Below, in pieces: positions 35,067 to 45,224 of a stretch of 64,000 bases of DNA; position 1 is the first letter of the stretch, and each line of letters starts with the position of its first letter. Position numbers and translations under genes: made by a program. Source of the stretch: Pycnopodia helianthoides (Eukaryota > Echinodermata > Asteroidea > Forcipulatida > Asteriidae); NCBI GenBank assembly GCA_032158295.1, contig CM063248.1:21539273-21603272 (forward strand), written 5' to 3'. The notes beneath the pieces were generated by a model. It did no database searches, had not been told where the DNA came from, and saw only the letters and a program-made list of their open reading frames with translations.

Positions 35067-36414
35067 CTGTGCCATCAAACAGACATTCTCCTGTGTTTAG
35101 AGGGACAAAGAGTCTACATCTAAACAAAAACTCTGCCCCGCCACTCAAACTTTCTCCTGTAATTGGAGTGACCCATAGTCTATGTCAAGAAGACAAATCT
35201 GTGTTTCCACACAAATTTTCTCCTGTGTTTTGAGTGACAGAGTCTACAACAAAAAGACAAAATCTGCCCTGTCAGACAAATTTTTCTCCTGTAAATGGAA
35301 TGACGCAGAGTCTAAAGCAAAAGAAAAAAATCTATGCAGTCACATAGAAAACTCTTATTTGTTTTGAGTGATGCAAAGAAAAGATCTCAAAAAAGAAAAA
35401 CATTTCCTGTGTTTGGAGGGATGAGGAGTCTACAACAATAAGACTTTCTGCTGTTTTTGGATTGACCACTATTTTACATAAATAAGAAAAATCTGTGCAG
35501 TCACAGTCTTTCTCCTGTGTTTGGAGTGACGCAAAGTCAATAAATACATCAATAAGAAAAATGGATTGACCACTAGTTTACATAAATAAGAAAAATCTGT
35601 GCAGTCACACACACTTTCTCACTTGTGAAGTGTGACACAAAGTCTTCATCAATAAGAAAAAAATCTGCGCAGACACACAAATTTACTTCTGTGTTTGGAG
35701 TGATGCAGAGTCTACATCAATAAGAAAAATCAGTGCCGTCACACAGACTTTCTCATGTGTTTGGAGTGACACATCAAAAGAAAATATCTGCGGCATCACA
35801 CAAACTTTCTGCTGTGAAAAGAGCAACCCAGGTTCTACATCAAAAAGAAAAAATCTTACCTCAGACAAGGAGGGATAAATGCACAGCCATCCCAAACATG
35901 ACAACCTAAGTTGACTTTGATAGATGCATCTACTGGTGAAAGAGGCCCTTGTTTATGATAGTTGCTGCTCTTCAACCAGTGAATATCTGCAAACAAAATA
36001 AGATACACTGTCAACAAAGTTTTGGCGAACGATTGGAAAACATTTTGTGCATCAGTTCTGCATCAACCTGGTATGGTCTTGAGACACAATCTTTCTCCTG
36101 TGTTTTGAGATACACAGAGTCTACATCATTAAGAAAAATCTGTGTAGCCACACAGAATTTCTCCTGTGTTTAGAGTGACACAGAGTCTACATCATTAAGA
36201 AAAATATGTGCAGTCAATCAACAATTTTTCATGTGTGTAGAGTGACCCATAATCTACATCAATACAAAAAATCTGTGCCGTCAGTCAAACATTCTCCTGA
36301 GTAAGAAGGACATCCTACAGTCTACTTCAAAATTTTTAAAAATCTGCACAGTCAAACATAAAATCATTAATTGTTTGGAGTCTACATTAAAAGTAAAAGC
36401 CACAAAAACTTTAT
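35067..36414 (-). repeat. Degenerate 66-bp satellite, reverse array edge
   Basis: Units diverge progressively (variants TGGATTGACCACTAGTTTAC and CAATAAGACTTTCTGCTG). Non-satellite DNA intervenes around 35,830-36,080. The final units (36,080-36,410) abut the foldback-like insertion. Confidence 0.85.
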
Positions 36415-36485
36415 ATAGTCCGGGAGCCCAGCAGGGTTTATTGATAATATTTAGTGCAAAAGGTTTGAAGTGTGGGATGTATAGT

Positions 36486-36545
36486 ACCCCCTGGGGGAAC
36501 CTTAAAATGTGAATTCTTAAGCGCACGGAGTGGTGCGTTGGGAAG
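36486..36545 (-). repeat. 57-bp motif, copy 1
   Basis: On the minus strand the motif runs from AACGCACCACTCCGTGCG through GAATTCACATTTTAAGG to TTCCCCCAGGGGGTAC. Its end is a near-palindrome (GTACCCCCTGGGGGAAC). Copies 2 and 3 are at 41,492-41,548 and 42,449-42,505. Confidence 0.85.
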
Positions 36546-36869
36546 GGGGAGCCCCCTAAACTCACCCAAAAGTCGATTTCATGTAAATGTTGAGGGCTAG
36601 CAAAATTTCTTGATAGATTGAAATGCCATGGTCCACTGGCCAAGATTTCGGTACTTAAGAAAATCAATATTGGTGCCAAGTGTAATTAAGAAGGCCCTTA
36701 ATAAGTGCTAATTACACGTTCAAATGAAATTTTGAGTGAAAGGACGAAACAAGTGTCAATGTGTACCTAACACTCTGCTGACTCAAAATCAACTACTTAA
36801 GAAAATTTTAAGTGGTGCCATCTTTGCGTAAAAAGAAACACTTGCAAGCAATGGAAGTTATATTCTATA

Positions 36870-37456
36870 CTCAGTGGACATTAAACAAGACAACGGTAAT
36901 AATAGAGAAACAAACGTGGAACGACCATGTCAATAGTGTGGTTGCTAAGGCAAATAAGACTCTTGGTTTCATCTGGCATACAGCAGGATGAACTTCTACA
37001 AATGCACTGATGTCTCTCTACTGTTCACTTGTCATACCAGTTCTTGAGTATGGGCTGCCTGCCTGGTGCCCATATACAGCAACTTTATCAGCTAAACTAG
37101 AATGAGTCCAAAGGAGAGCTACAAGAATGTTCCTCAAACAACAGAGAGGGGCAGTATCGTACGAGGACAGACTAACACAATTGAACTGGCAAACTCTCGA
37201 ATCTAGACATCAACGAATAACTGTTCAATTTACCACTAAATATTTATTGGGACTTGTTGACTGTCACACTGTCAACTCACATACTTCTGTCAATACCCGC
37301 CACATGGACACACTCACTTTCAATCATCTCTACGCAAGGACGCAAAGCCTTAAGAACACATCTTTTCATTCATTTCCTCATATTTGGAGTAGTCTGCCAA
37401 CAAATGTTAAGGACGCCCTAATTCGAGATTCAAATAAATGTTTACAACAAGTATAA
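36870..37456 (+). pseudogene. Non-LTR retrotransposon RT C-terminal part
   Basis: Translation from about 36,870 gives the region after the RT catalytic core of LINE ORF2 proteins: WNDHVNSVVAKANKTLGFI, then LYCSLVIPVLEYGLPAWCPY, then VQRRATRMFLKQQRG, ending FHSFPHIWSSLPTNV. This order (thumb-like WN-H, LEYG-W and VQRRATR motifs, final F-W-LP) is characteristic of jockey/CR1/RTE-type elements. Two in-frame stops occur before residue RR. The catalytic YADD region is absent, so this is a 5'-truncated dead copy. I cannot assign the clade with certainty. Confidence 0.85.
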
Positions 37457-38488
37457 CCATTTCAATATTTAGATGTACATGTACTTTATTTGCTTATTTT
37501 GCACGTGTTATATACCTGATGTGCTGATTTGCTGTTTTTTGATTTGTTGTTTTTGATAACCTGCTTGCTGGATGTTTACTTGATTGCTTCATTGATTGTC
37601 TGTTTGTGTCATTTGGTTGTTGGTTCAATTCCTATATTGTTTGCCAGTACATGTACCTGTTTTCACTTTTGCCTGTCTAATTAACTGTGCCATTGGTTGT
37701 TTAACAGTTTAAATTTGTATTTGTCTGTCTTTGTTACTGCTTGAATTGGTGTGTCTTTGCTCCTATACAATCTGTTTGTTTTATATGGTTTGGCTCAGTG
37801 TTGCATGCATGTTCATGTTTGTATAGCTACCACATTATTGTTGCAATTTTTAATTTTTATATTTTTTACGTAACCATCCCCAACAACTCAAATCTTCTTT
37901 ATTCTCAGTGTTGTCTTTTTAATGTGTAAAATGAGTTCTTGTATTAAGTGGACTTATTTAGTGGACTTGTTAAGGTAATATTTATTCTTACTTATATTAT
38001 ATATTTATTTATTAGCATCTTAATTATTTGCAGATTTTTAGTTTTTATTTAATAAGTGTGTCATCTTTAGATTGGATTAATAGACTCTCGAGTCACAGTG
38101 ATTAGGTTCGCTTTTATTAATCCTGGCCATTTTAAAATGAATTGTTTGTTTTGTCATGTTTCCATCTTGCCTTTACGATTAATGCTGCCTTTAATTACTA
38201 GCCGGTGTTCAATTGCTGCTCTATTGTATTGATACATCGTACTTGGACTTTCAATTTTTGCTCTATACACCCATACCAATTTTCTTCTCTCAAATCTGAG
38301 GCCCATTACTCCTGCTTTTTAAATCCATTTATAAATTTCAGTCTGTTAATATATAAACTACACCGTGTAGACATTACCTATCCTTTTCTATCTTATAGAA
38401 CTATCTGTTCACTCTCATGTATGTCTGTACAATTGTTGCATATTTTTGGCCGAATAAATACTAATAATGATAATAATAAACATGACAG
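37457..38488 (+). mobile_element. LINE 3' untranslated region and tail
   Basis: T-rich DNA follows the RT stop and ends in CCGAATAAATACTAATAATG and an ATAATAATAA microsatellite near 38,450-38,482, a common way for non-LTR elements to end. The inverted copy at 41.5 kb lacks this 3' part. The exact end and target duplication are not visible to me. Confidence 0.6.
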
Positions 38489-39290
38489 AACATGGAGGTT
38501 TGAAGAGAATTAGCAAAGATATAACAAATGGTAAGCTATTTTCTGTTGTGTAGGCCCTACTTAGTATGATATGGAGGAAGGAAATCCTCCATGGTATGAC
38601 TTGTAATAGTAATACAGTCTGTGTATCAACATCACTTTGTTTTTGTCAATGTATCAGAGCACGGAAGAATTTCCTTTGAAGATTGGAGATGCCATGGATT
38701 TGTTTCTCAACAATGTGAGATGTAGTTGTAACATTAAATCATCATGGATCAGGTACAAGCTTTAATGCTCAGTGTGTGCCTGAATTATTGCTCGAATGGA
38801 GAGACAATCATTTTCATCAGATGCAACAGTTTTATATGATTGATGGTGCAGCATGGCTCTGAGTCTGGTGGCAGTACTACTAGTACTTCAAGTCAAGTTC
38901 AAACACACTAATTGCTCAAAGGAAGGTTGGAAGAAGATGTGCTCCCTTTTATAATTTACAATGGATATTGTGTGAAATTATAAAGCCTTCAAGTCCAAGA
39001 TGTCATTTCAACATCGACAGTTATTTGAAAGTATCAGTTTTCAGTATCTGAAAATGGAAGCATTAGAATCAATGCTACGGAAGCAGGGAATTGTATCATG
39101 CCTGTTTTTCACCGGGGAGTTTTGTTATACATGTATATTGCAAACTTCTTGTTATATTCTTTGCTTACAGTTGCACTTGCAGTTGAACAGAAATTTGGCA
39201 CTTGCTCTATAAGTGAATAATGGTGATCGCAAGCCCAGTATTGCACTGTGAGCAGAGCCATGAAATTGGGCCCTCAGGTTTATGAGAGCT
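38489..39290. other. Intergenic sequence inside the foldback-like insertion
   Basis: No gene or repeat recognised. Open frames are short and lack known motifs. Confidence 0.5.
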
Positions 39291-39520
39291 TCATTTAGAC
39301 AGTCAACTGCTTTAAGCCTTCATATAGAAACAACATATTAGAGCTTCATTTAGACATTTAACTGCTTACATTAAGCCTTCAAAGAAGCAACATAGAGCTT
39401 CATTTAGACAGTAATTAACTGCTTATATTAAGCCTTCATAGAAGTGGTCAACTACTTAAATATAGAGCTTCAAGCAGCCTCTACGACTGCTTAGCATAAA
39501 ATGAAGGCTTAGCTCATTTG
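39285..39520 (+). repeat. Degenerate short tandem repeat
   Basis: Four imperfect units of about 60 bp share AGAGCTTCATTTAGACAGT, AACTGCTTA and TTAAGCCTTCATAGAA. The same words (ACTGCTTA, GACTACTTA) continue on both sides of the piggyBac-type element, so that element was inserted into this repeat. Confidence 0.6.
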
Positions 39521-39645
39521 TATTTTTCGTCTGTGGGAGGGCTTAGCAAATGACTATAGGGTTTCAAAGCCCTATTAAGCCTTCGAAGCCCTATATGAAA
39601 CGCATGAAGAAGAAAAAATTGACTACTTAAAAAAATGCTTGTTAA

Positions 39646-40212
39646 CCCTTTCAGCCCCAAGGGCGACTATAGTCGACTGTGCACTATACCCTGCTTGAGC
39701 CCCAAGGGCGACTATAGTCGCCCAAGATAACAGTTAAAAAACTGTAGTTTTGTCCATGTTCACCCTCCATACCCAAGCTTACCATCATTGGAAAGAGAAA
39801 GATCGGATCTTTCCAATGACGGTAAAATAAAATAGGGTTGTTATTTTGCAATCGCTTCAAATTAGAGTAGAAAGATCCGAAATGCCAAACACCTATGGAG
39901 CGCCATAAGGTTGTGTGCAAAAAAGTGTTTGGGTTTTCAAAACACACTGAGGAAGCAAGGACCAAGAACTTAGACATTTTTTTGCTGATTTCAATGGTTT
40001 TTGAATTATATGAAAGGAAATTCAATAAGTAAGACAATTTTTATTACTCATTATGCTCTTAAATAAAATGTTCAAGGTAATAATAGAGTTTGTAAAATCA
40101 AACTTTGAACACCAGCTTCCTGTTGTGTGAGGAAGTGTGCTTCACGCTTGAGTGGTCAAAGAACATGGGCTGCAGCAGTTGTTTATGTCAAAAGAACTTG
40201 GGGCTGAAAGGG
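39646..40212. mobile_element. piggyBac-type nonautonomous element, 567 bp
   Basis: The element starts CCCTTTCAGCCCCAAG and ends with the exact inverse CTTGGGGCTGAAAGGG. It is flanked on both sides by TTAA (39,642-39,645 and 40,213-40,216), the hallmark target duplication of the piggyBac superfamily. Near the left end the block AGCCCCAAGGGCGACTATAG is present twice (about 39,653 and 39,699); each copy holds the palindrome CGACTATAGTCG, a possible transposase-binding site. There is no transposase, so this is a miniature derivative. Confidence 0.88.
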
Positions 40213-40373
40213 TTAAACTGCCTATAATGACTGCTTATTTGACTACTTAGGACTGCTTAGTGAAGGCCTTCACTTTGATGAGCGATGCCTTTTACTTACA
40301 AAAATTTGTAAGATTGGCACTGATTGTTTTAACAGGAATTAATAAAATACACACGTTGAATAGGAGTTTACAA

Positions 40374-41336
40374 CAGGGTTCTCCACACGCAGTTTTGTCC
40401 GGGCGCAGCGCCCGGACAAAATTATCAAATACAAACTGCGCCCGGACAAAAAATGTAGCACCCGAACAAAATCGTCGTGCACCCGGACAAAAAAATCTGC
40501 GCCCGGGCAAATTTTTTTTTTCTCTGATCATCAAACAGCAGTACAAGTAATTCTACTGCACAACACTCACACATAGAAGGGGAACCTGGCATCGGAAATC
40601 ATTTTAATTGCGATTTGATCTCAACACGTGAGTCGGGGCTAGACCGGGTAAAATGCTCCGCGTTAGTCTTTGATTAAAGCCGTTGTCGTTCATTTGTCAT
40701 TAAGCGCGATTTCCCATTACACTTTATAGCCATGTCGTCATGCTGTTCCACCAAGAGAGGGCGCTTTACAAAACAAACTATTAAGAAAGCCAACACCCTG
40801 AGCCAGGACTAAGTGCACACGATCTTTCACGTGTGTGATGGAAGCATCGCTTGTGGAACACATTTCTAAGGAAAGTCACAAAAACATTGAAAATGAGGAC
40901 GAACAACACATTGTTACCAAGTGAGAATTGTGGCCTATATTGTTTCTGATAATGTTTCGCCCATGCTGAAGTAAAAAGCCTGATATTCAGACTGTAGCGC
41001 TGGCCCAAAATTCGGACACGGATTTCGCTTGCTAAAATTTTGCGTTTTTGCCCGCGCATGCCTGGTTGAATATCATACAATTTTATGTATAAGTGGAATC
41101 CTATAATTTTTTTTTTAAATTACGACTGTCTGATCAAAGAAAGACTTTGCTCTGAAAGACTACCGGCAGGGCCGTGCGTTAAGCCCAGTTACATACGCCA
41201 ATCCCGGGAATTAGGAACCCTTATTTACAACGTAATTTGCACTTGCACATTATAAGCATTGCTTGCGTGAAAATCACCCGGCGGCCGGCGCCGCCAGCAT
41301 GCGCCCGGACAAAATTTGACCCTGTGGAGAACCCTG
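40374..41336. mobile_element. hAT-like nonautonomous element, 963 bp
   Basis: The ends are CAGGGTTCTCCACA and its inverse, followed subterminally by TTTTGTCCGGGCGCA on both sides. The flanks repeat TACAA (40,369-40,373 and 41,337-41,341). The CAGGG terminus is typical of hAT elements. A 5-bp target duplication is shorter than the usual 8 bp but is known for one hAT subgroup. The left side has four near-copies of CGCCCGGACAAAA. No transposase is found; the open frame near 40.8-41.1 kb shows no known motif. Confidence 0.75.
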
Positions 41337-41491
41337 TACAATGAGTTTTTTTCTTAATTTTTCACTTATTTCAATGACATTTTTAATAATTTTACATAAA
41401 TTTATGCCGGTCGGAGTTTGTTAATTTTCCTTCAATCCCGGTTGGCTAAAGCTGGGGCCGGTCATGACCGACCGGCGCCGACAGTGGTAGC

Positions 41492-41548
41492 TACAACGCA
41501 CCACTCTGTGTGCAAGAATTCACATTTTAAGGTTCCCCCAGGGGGTAC
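41492..41548 (+). repeat. 57-bp motif, copy 2, at broken LINE junction
   Basis: This copy joins directly to the inverted LINE sequence at GTAC/TTTATTTGAATC. In the left arm the LINE continues past that point into its 3' UTR, so the motif marks a rearrangement breakpoint. Confidence 0.8.
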
Positions 41549-42115
41549 TTTATTTGAATCTCGAATTAGGGCGCTCTTAACATTTGTTGGCAGACTACTC
41601 CAAATACGAGGAAATGAATGAAAAGATGTGTTCTTAAGGCTTTGCGTCCTTGCGTAGAGATGATTGAAAGTGAGTGTGTCCATGTGGCGGGTATTGACAG
41701 AAGTATGTGAGTTGACAGTGTGACAGTCAACAAGTCCAAATAAATATTTAGTGGTAAATTGAACAGTTATTCGTTGATGTCTAGATTCGAGAGTTTGCCA
41801 GTTCAATTGTGTTAGTCTGTCCTCGTACGATACTGCCCCTCTCTGTTGTTTGAGGAACATTCTTGTAGCTCTCCTTTGGACTCATTCTAGTTTAGCTGAT
41901 AAAGTTGCTGTTTATGGGCACCAGGCAGGCAGCCCATACTCAAGAACTGGTATGACAAGTGAACAGTAGAGAGACATCAGTGCATTTGTAGAAGTTCATC
42001 CTGCTGTATGCCAGATGAAACCAAGAGTCTTATTTGCCTTAGCAACCACACTATTGACATGGTCGTTCCACGTTTGTTTCTCTATTATTACCGTTGTCTT
42101 GTTTAATGTCCACTG
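41549..42115 (-). pseudogene. Non-LTR RT C-terminal part, inverted copy
   Basis: Near-identical reverse complement of the RT fragment at 36,870-37,456, with the same FLKQQRGAVSYEDRL and FHSFPRIWSSLP motifs. It is truncated at the 57-bp motif, before the stop codon of the left copy. It is a dead copy and forms part of the right inverted end. Confidence 0.85.
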
Positions 42116-42448
42116 AGTATAGAATATAAATTCCATTGCTTGCAAGTGTTTCTTTTTACGCAAAGATGGCACCACTTAAAATTTTCTTAAGTAGTTGATT
42201 TTGAGTCAGCAGAGTGTTAGGTACACATTGACACTTGTTTCGTCCTTTCACTCAAAATTTCATTTGGACGTGTAATTAGCACTAATTAAAGGCCTTCTTA
42301 ATTACACTTGGCACCAATATTGATTTTCTTAAGTACGGAAATCTTGGCCAGTGGACCATGGCATTTCAATCTATCAAGAAATTTTGCTAGCCCTCAACAT
42401 TTTCATGAAATCGACTTTTGGGTGAGTTTAGGGGGCTCCCCCTTCCCA

Positions 42449-42505
42449 ACGCACCACTCCGTGCGCTTAAGAATTCACATTTTAAGGTTCCCCCAGGGGG
42501 TACTA
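42449..42505 (+). repeat. 57-bp motif, copy 3
   Basis: Same motif as at 36,486 (inverted) and 41,492 (direct), here in its original context within the right inverted end, next to TATACATCCCACACTTC. Confidence 0.85.
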
Positions 42506-42573
42506 TACATCCCACACTTCAAACCTTTTGCACTAAATATTTTCATAAACCCTGCTGGGCTCCCGGACTATTA

Positions 42574-42665
42574 CTCCTGTAATTTGAGTGACCAAGAGTC
42601 TAAGAAAAATCTGCGCAGTACTGTCAAACAGAAAATTATCGTGTGTTTTGAGTGAAGCAAAGACT
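42574..42665 (-). repeat. Isolated 66-bp satellite remnant
   Basis: About 1.4 diverged units (TTTGAGTGACCAAGAGTCTA, AAAATCTGCGCAGT) directly follow the right boundary of the foldback-like insertion. Together with the satellite left of 36,415 they show that the insertion landed inside the array. Confidence 0.75.
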
Positions 42666-43925
42666 TATGTAAGGGATGTATAAACCCTTTGAAATAAATA
42701 GCCTTATAGCAATGCTTCATTTTTGCATACTTTTTATACTGATATTCTCTCTTACCTGCAGTCATGGCAGTATGTAATACACATCCTAATTTCATCCCCT
42801 AGTTAAGCATACCTTTCCACTATAGAACTTTAAGTGTGTTATTCATGAAACGGCAGTAAGGTCAAACTAAATGTATATTTTCTTTCATGCAACAGCAGCG
42901 GGGTCAAACTAAGGTCATAATCTAAGTTGAAACAAAAGAGTGATTTGCATAAAGTGCTGTTTCAAACATGTAGTTCATGAATATTATGGTGATTAATTTA
43001 GGGCAAACACACTTTGGTTTAATTACCCATCTTTTTAAAAAATTGAATATCACATTCTTGTTGATGGTTTAACTGTCAAAGAAGCTTTAATTAATTATTA
43101 GGAAAGTAAGCTGTCACAAACTACATGTTTACTTCTACCTTGGACTTGCCTAACAGTGGGTTCAAGGCCACTGCCTGCCCTGACTTCACAGGTGAAGTTA
43201 CCTTTATGTTTTATCCCATATTTTACTGTTTATTTCTTCTTTTCATACTTGGAGTTTAATAAAAGGGTGATCATTTTGAGAGCAAATTATTATAGATTTG
43301 TTTAATGATACTTATGGAACTTGAGAGGCTATGGAAAGAGTTAATTTTGGAGTTAGAAAAAGTGGTATTAACAGACAGAATATAAAACAGGTATTTAGAG
43401 AAGCACATGTGTGTTTGTACTGCTGGCATTTGTAGTATGGCCATGTGTAGTATGTGTATACAATGTAGTGTGCAAAGTAAGGGGTTTTGGGGTTAAATTC
43501 TTGTGGGCCTTATTTTAAGATGGTTAAGTACCAGTCTCTTGTTCTTTTAAAATGAACAACCATATTCTATGAAATGTAAACTTAGCAATTGTTTAGAAAC
43601 TGCAGGTGGATTTGTGCTTTTGTTTTTGTGCGGGTTTGCTGCGTTGCCTTGGTTGTCGCTGAAGAAATGCTTACTTGTGGTTTAATTCTGCCATACGTTT
43701 TTACACAGTTGCTGAGTAGTGTAGACAAAAGTAAACAACTGTAACTAAATTAATTCTTTTTGTATCACTGACTGCCCTGACTTCACAGGTGCAGGTTCGT
43801 AACAGATAATGTTAGAATAAATCTCCATAACCTGAGAGCTGTCCTAAAGAGAAGTTTCCAGAGCTGTCATTGAACCTGTGTGCCATCCCCTCCCTCAAGG
43901 CCTTCATCGAAGCACCCCGTATCCC
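42666..43925. other. Intergenic sequence, no gene recognised
   Basis: AT-rich DNA separating two satellite blocks. The 20-mer CTGCCCTGACTTCACAGGTG occurs at 43,175 and again at 43,772 in direct orientation. No supported gene. Confidence 0.5.
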
Positions 43926-44760
43926 CCCATATCTCACATCTATAAGAAACAATCTGCGCCGTCACACAAACGTTTTCCTGTGTTTTTAGCAACCTAGAAT
44001 CTACATCAATAAGAAAAATCTGCGCAATCGGGCAGATTTCTCCTGTGTTTTAAGCAACCCAGAGTCTACAACAACAGGAAAAATCTGTGCAGTCATGCAC
44101 ACTTTCTCCTGTGTTTTGAGCAAAGCACAGCCTACATCAATAAGACAAATCTGTGCAGCACTGCAGATTTACTCCTGTACATGTTTTGAGTGACGCAGAG
44201 TCAACAGCAAAAGAAAAAATCTGAGCAATCACAGAGAAAATTCTCATTTGTTTTGAGTGATGCAGAGTCTACATCTAAAAAAAAAACAAAGTTCCATTAC
44301 ACAGACTTTCTCCTTTGTTTGGAGGGACGAGTAGTCTACAACAATAAGAAAATCTGTGTCGTCACACAGACTTTCCTCTGTGTTTTGAGTGACACAGACT
44401 CTATAGCAAAAGAAAAAATCTGGGCAGTTACAATTTGTTTTGAGTGATGCAGGGTCTAAATATTTAAAAAAAAAAAAAAAAAAAATTACACAGACTTTCT
44501 CCTTTGTTTGGAGGGATGAGGAGTCTACAACAATAAGACTTTCTCCTGTGTTTGGATTGACTAATAGTTTACATAGATAAGAAAAATCTGTGCAGTCACA
44601 CAGACTTGCGCATGTATGAAGAGTGACAAAAAGTCTTAGTAAATTAGAAAAATACGCGCAGTCAAACAGAAAATTACCATGTGTTTGGAGTGACAAAGAT
44701 TCTACATCAATAGAAAAACTCTGCCCCGGCACACAAACTTTCTCCTGTAACTGGAGTGAC
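43926..44760 (-). repeat. 66-bp satellite, reverse, right arm
   Basis: About 12 diverged units. From about 44.27 kb on, each unit pairs with a specific left-arm unit, including a unit with an internal poly-A tract here (44,463-44,484) that corresponds to a poly-T tract at 5,100-5,112. Confidence 0.88.
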
Positions 44761-44924
44761 AGGCCTGGAATTACACGGAGGCCACGAAGGCCATGGCCTC
44801 CGTTGCCCTGCTCTTGGCCTTGGTGCCCCTTCAAAAGTTGCCCATAGACTTTAAGATGTTCCAATGGTAGTGCCCTTTATAAAATGGAAACAGCCTTGCC
44901 CTCTCAAAGATGAAATTCCAAGCC
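44761..44924. mobile_element. hAT-like miniature element, 164 bp
   Basis: Ends AGGCCTGGAATT and AATTCCAAGCCT are imperfect inverted repeats. The 8-bp sequence GGAGTGAC, part of the satellite unit, is duplicated on both sides (44,753-44,760 and 44,925-44,932). The left arm has the uninterrupted unit, so the insertion postdates the inverted duplication. The interior has the palindrome GGAGGCCACGAAGG/CCATGGCCTCC. Noncoding. An 8-bp duplication fits hAT, but the AGGC terminus is not the standard CA, so the superfamily is uncertain. Confidence 0.8.
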
Positions 44925-44932
44925 TGGAGTGA

Positions 44933-45224
44933 CTCAGAGTCTTTATTAATAAGAAGAGTCTTCATCAAGTAGAAAAATCTGCGCAGTCAAACAGAAAATT
45001 CCCATGTAATTTGAGTGACGCAAACGTACATCTTTAAGAAAAAATCTGCGCTGTCAAAGACTTTCTCTTGTGTTTGGAATGACCCAAAATCTACAACAAT
45101 CAGAAAAATCTACGCCATCACACAAACTTTCTGCCGTTTTTGGAGTGACCCAGAGTTTACATCAATAAAATAAATTTGTGACATCACGCAGACTTTCTTC
45201 TGTGTTTCGATAGACCAACAGTTT
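44933..45224 (-). repeat. Degenerate 66-bp satellite, right-arm edge
   Basis: About five units that mirror 4,597-4,830. Shared oddities include the partial unit AAGAGTCTTCATCAAGTAG and ACAGAAAATTCCCATGTAA. Confidence 0.85.

Larger units (their letters stand above)
36415..42573. mobile_element. Foldback-like 6.2-kb insertion with 1-kb inverted ends
   Basis: Both boundaries lie in satellite. The left end begins AGTCCGGGAGCCCAGCAGGG and the right end is its inverse, CCCTGCTGGGCTCCCGGACT. The inverted ends run about 1,040 bp (36,415-37,455 and 41,535-42,573) with few differences, and both include the 3' part of a non-LTR RT gene. The middle is single-copy DNA carrying piggyBac-type and hAT-like elements. 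Immediate flanks share only AT, so a target duplication is not clear. It could be a true foldback element that captured a LINE, or an inverted segmental duplication. No transposase is seen. Confidence 0.7.

Noticed and set aside
40781..41080. Transposase remnant in the hAT-like element
   Set aside because: The 99-codon minus-strand frame shows no RNase H-like or hAT dimerisation motif.
44244..44864. 206-codon minus-strand open frame
   Set aside because: It spans satellite units, a poly-A/T tract and the boundary of the hAT-like MITE. It is a chance fusion of repeats.
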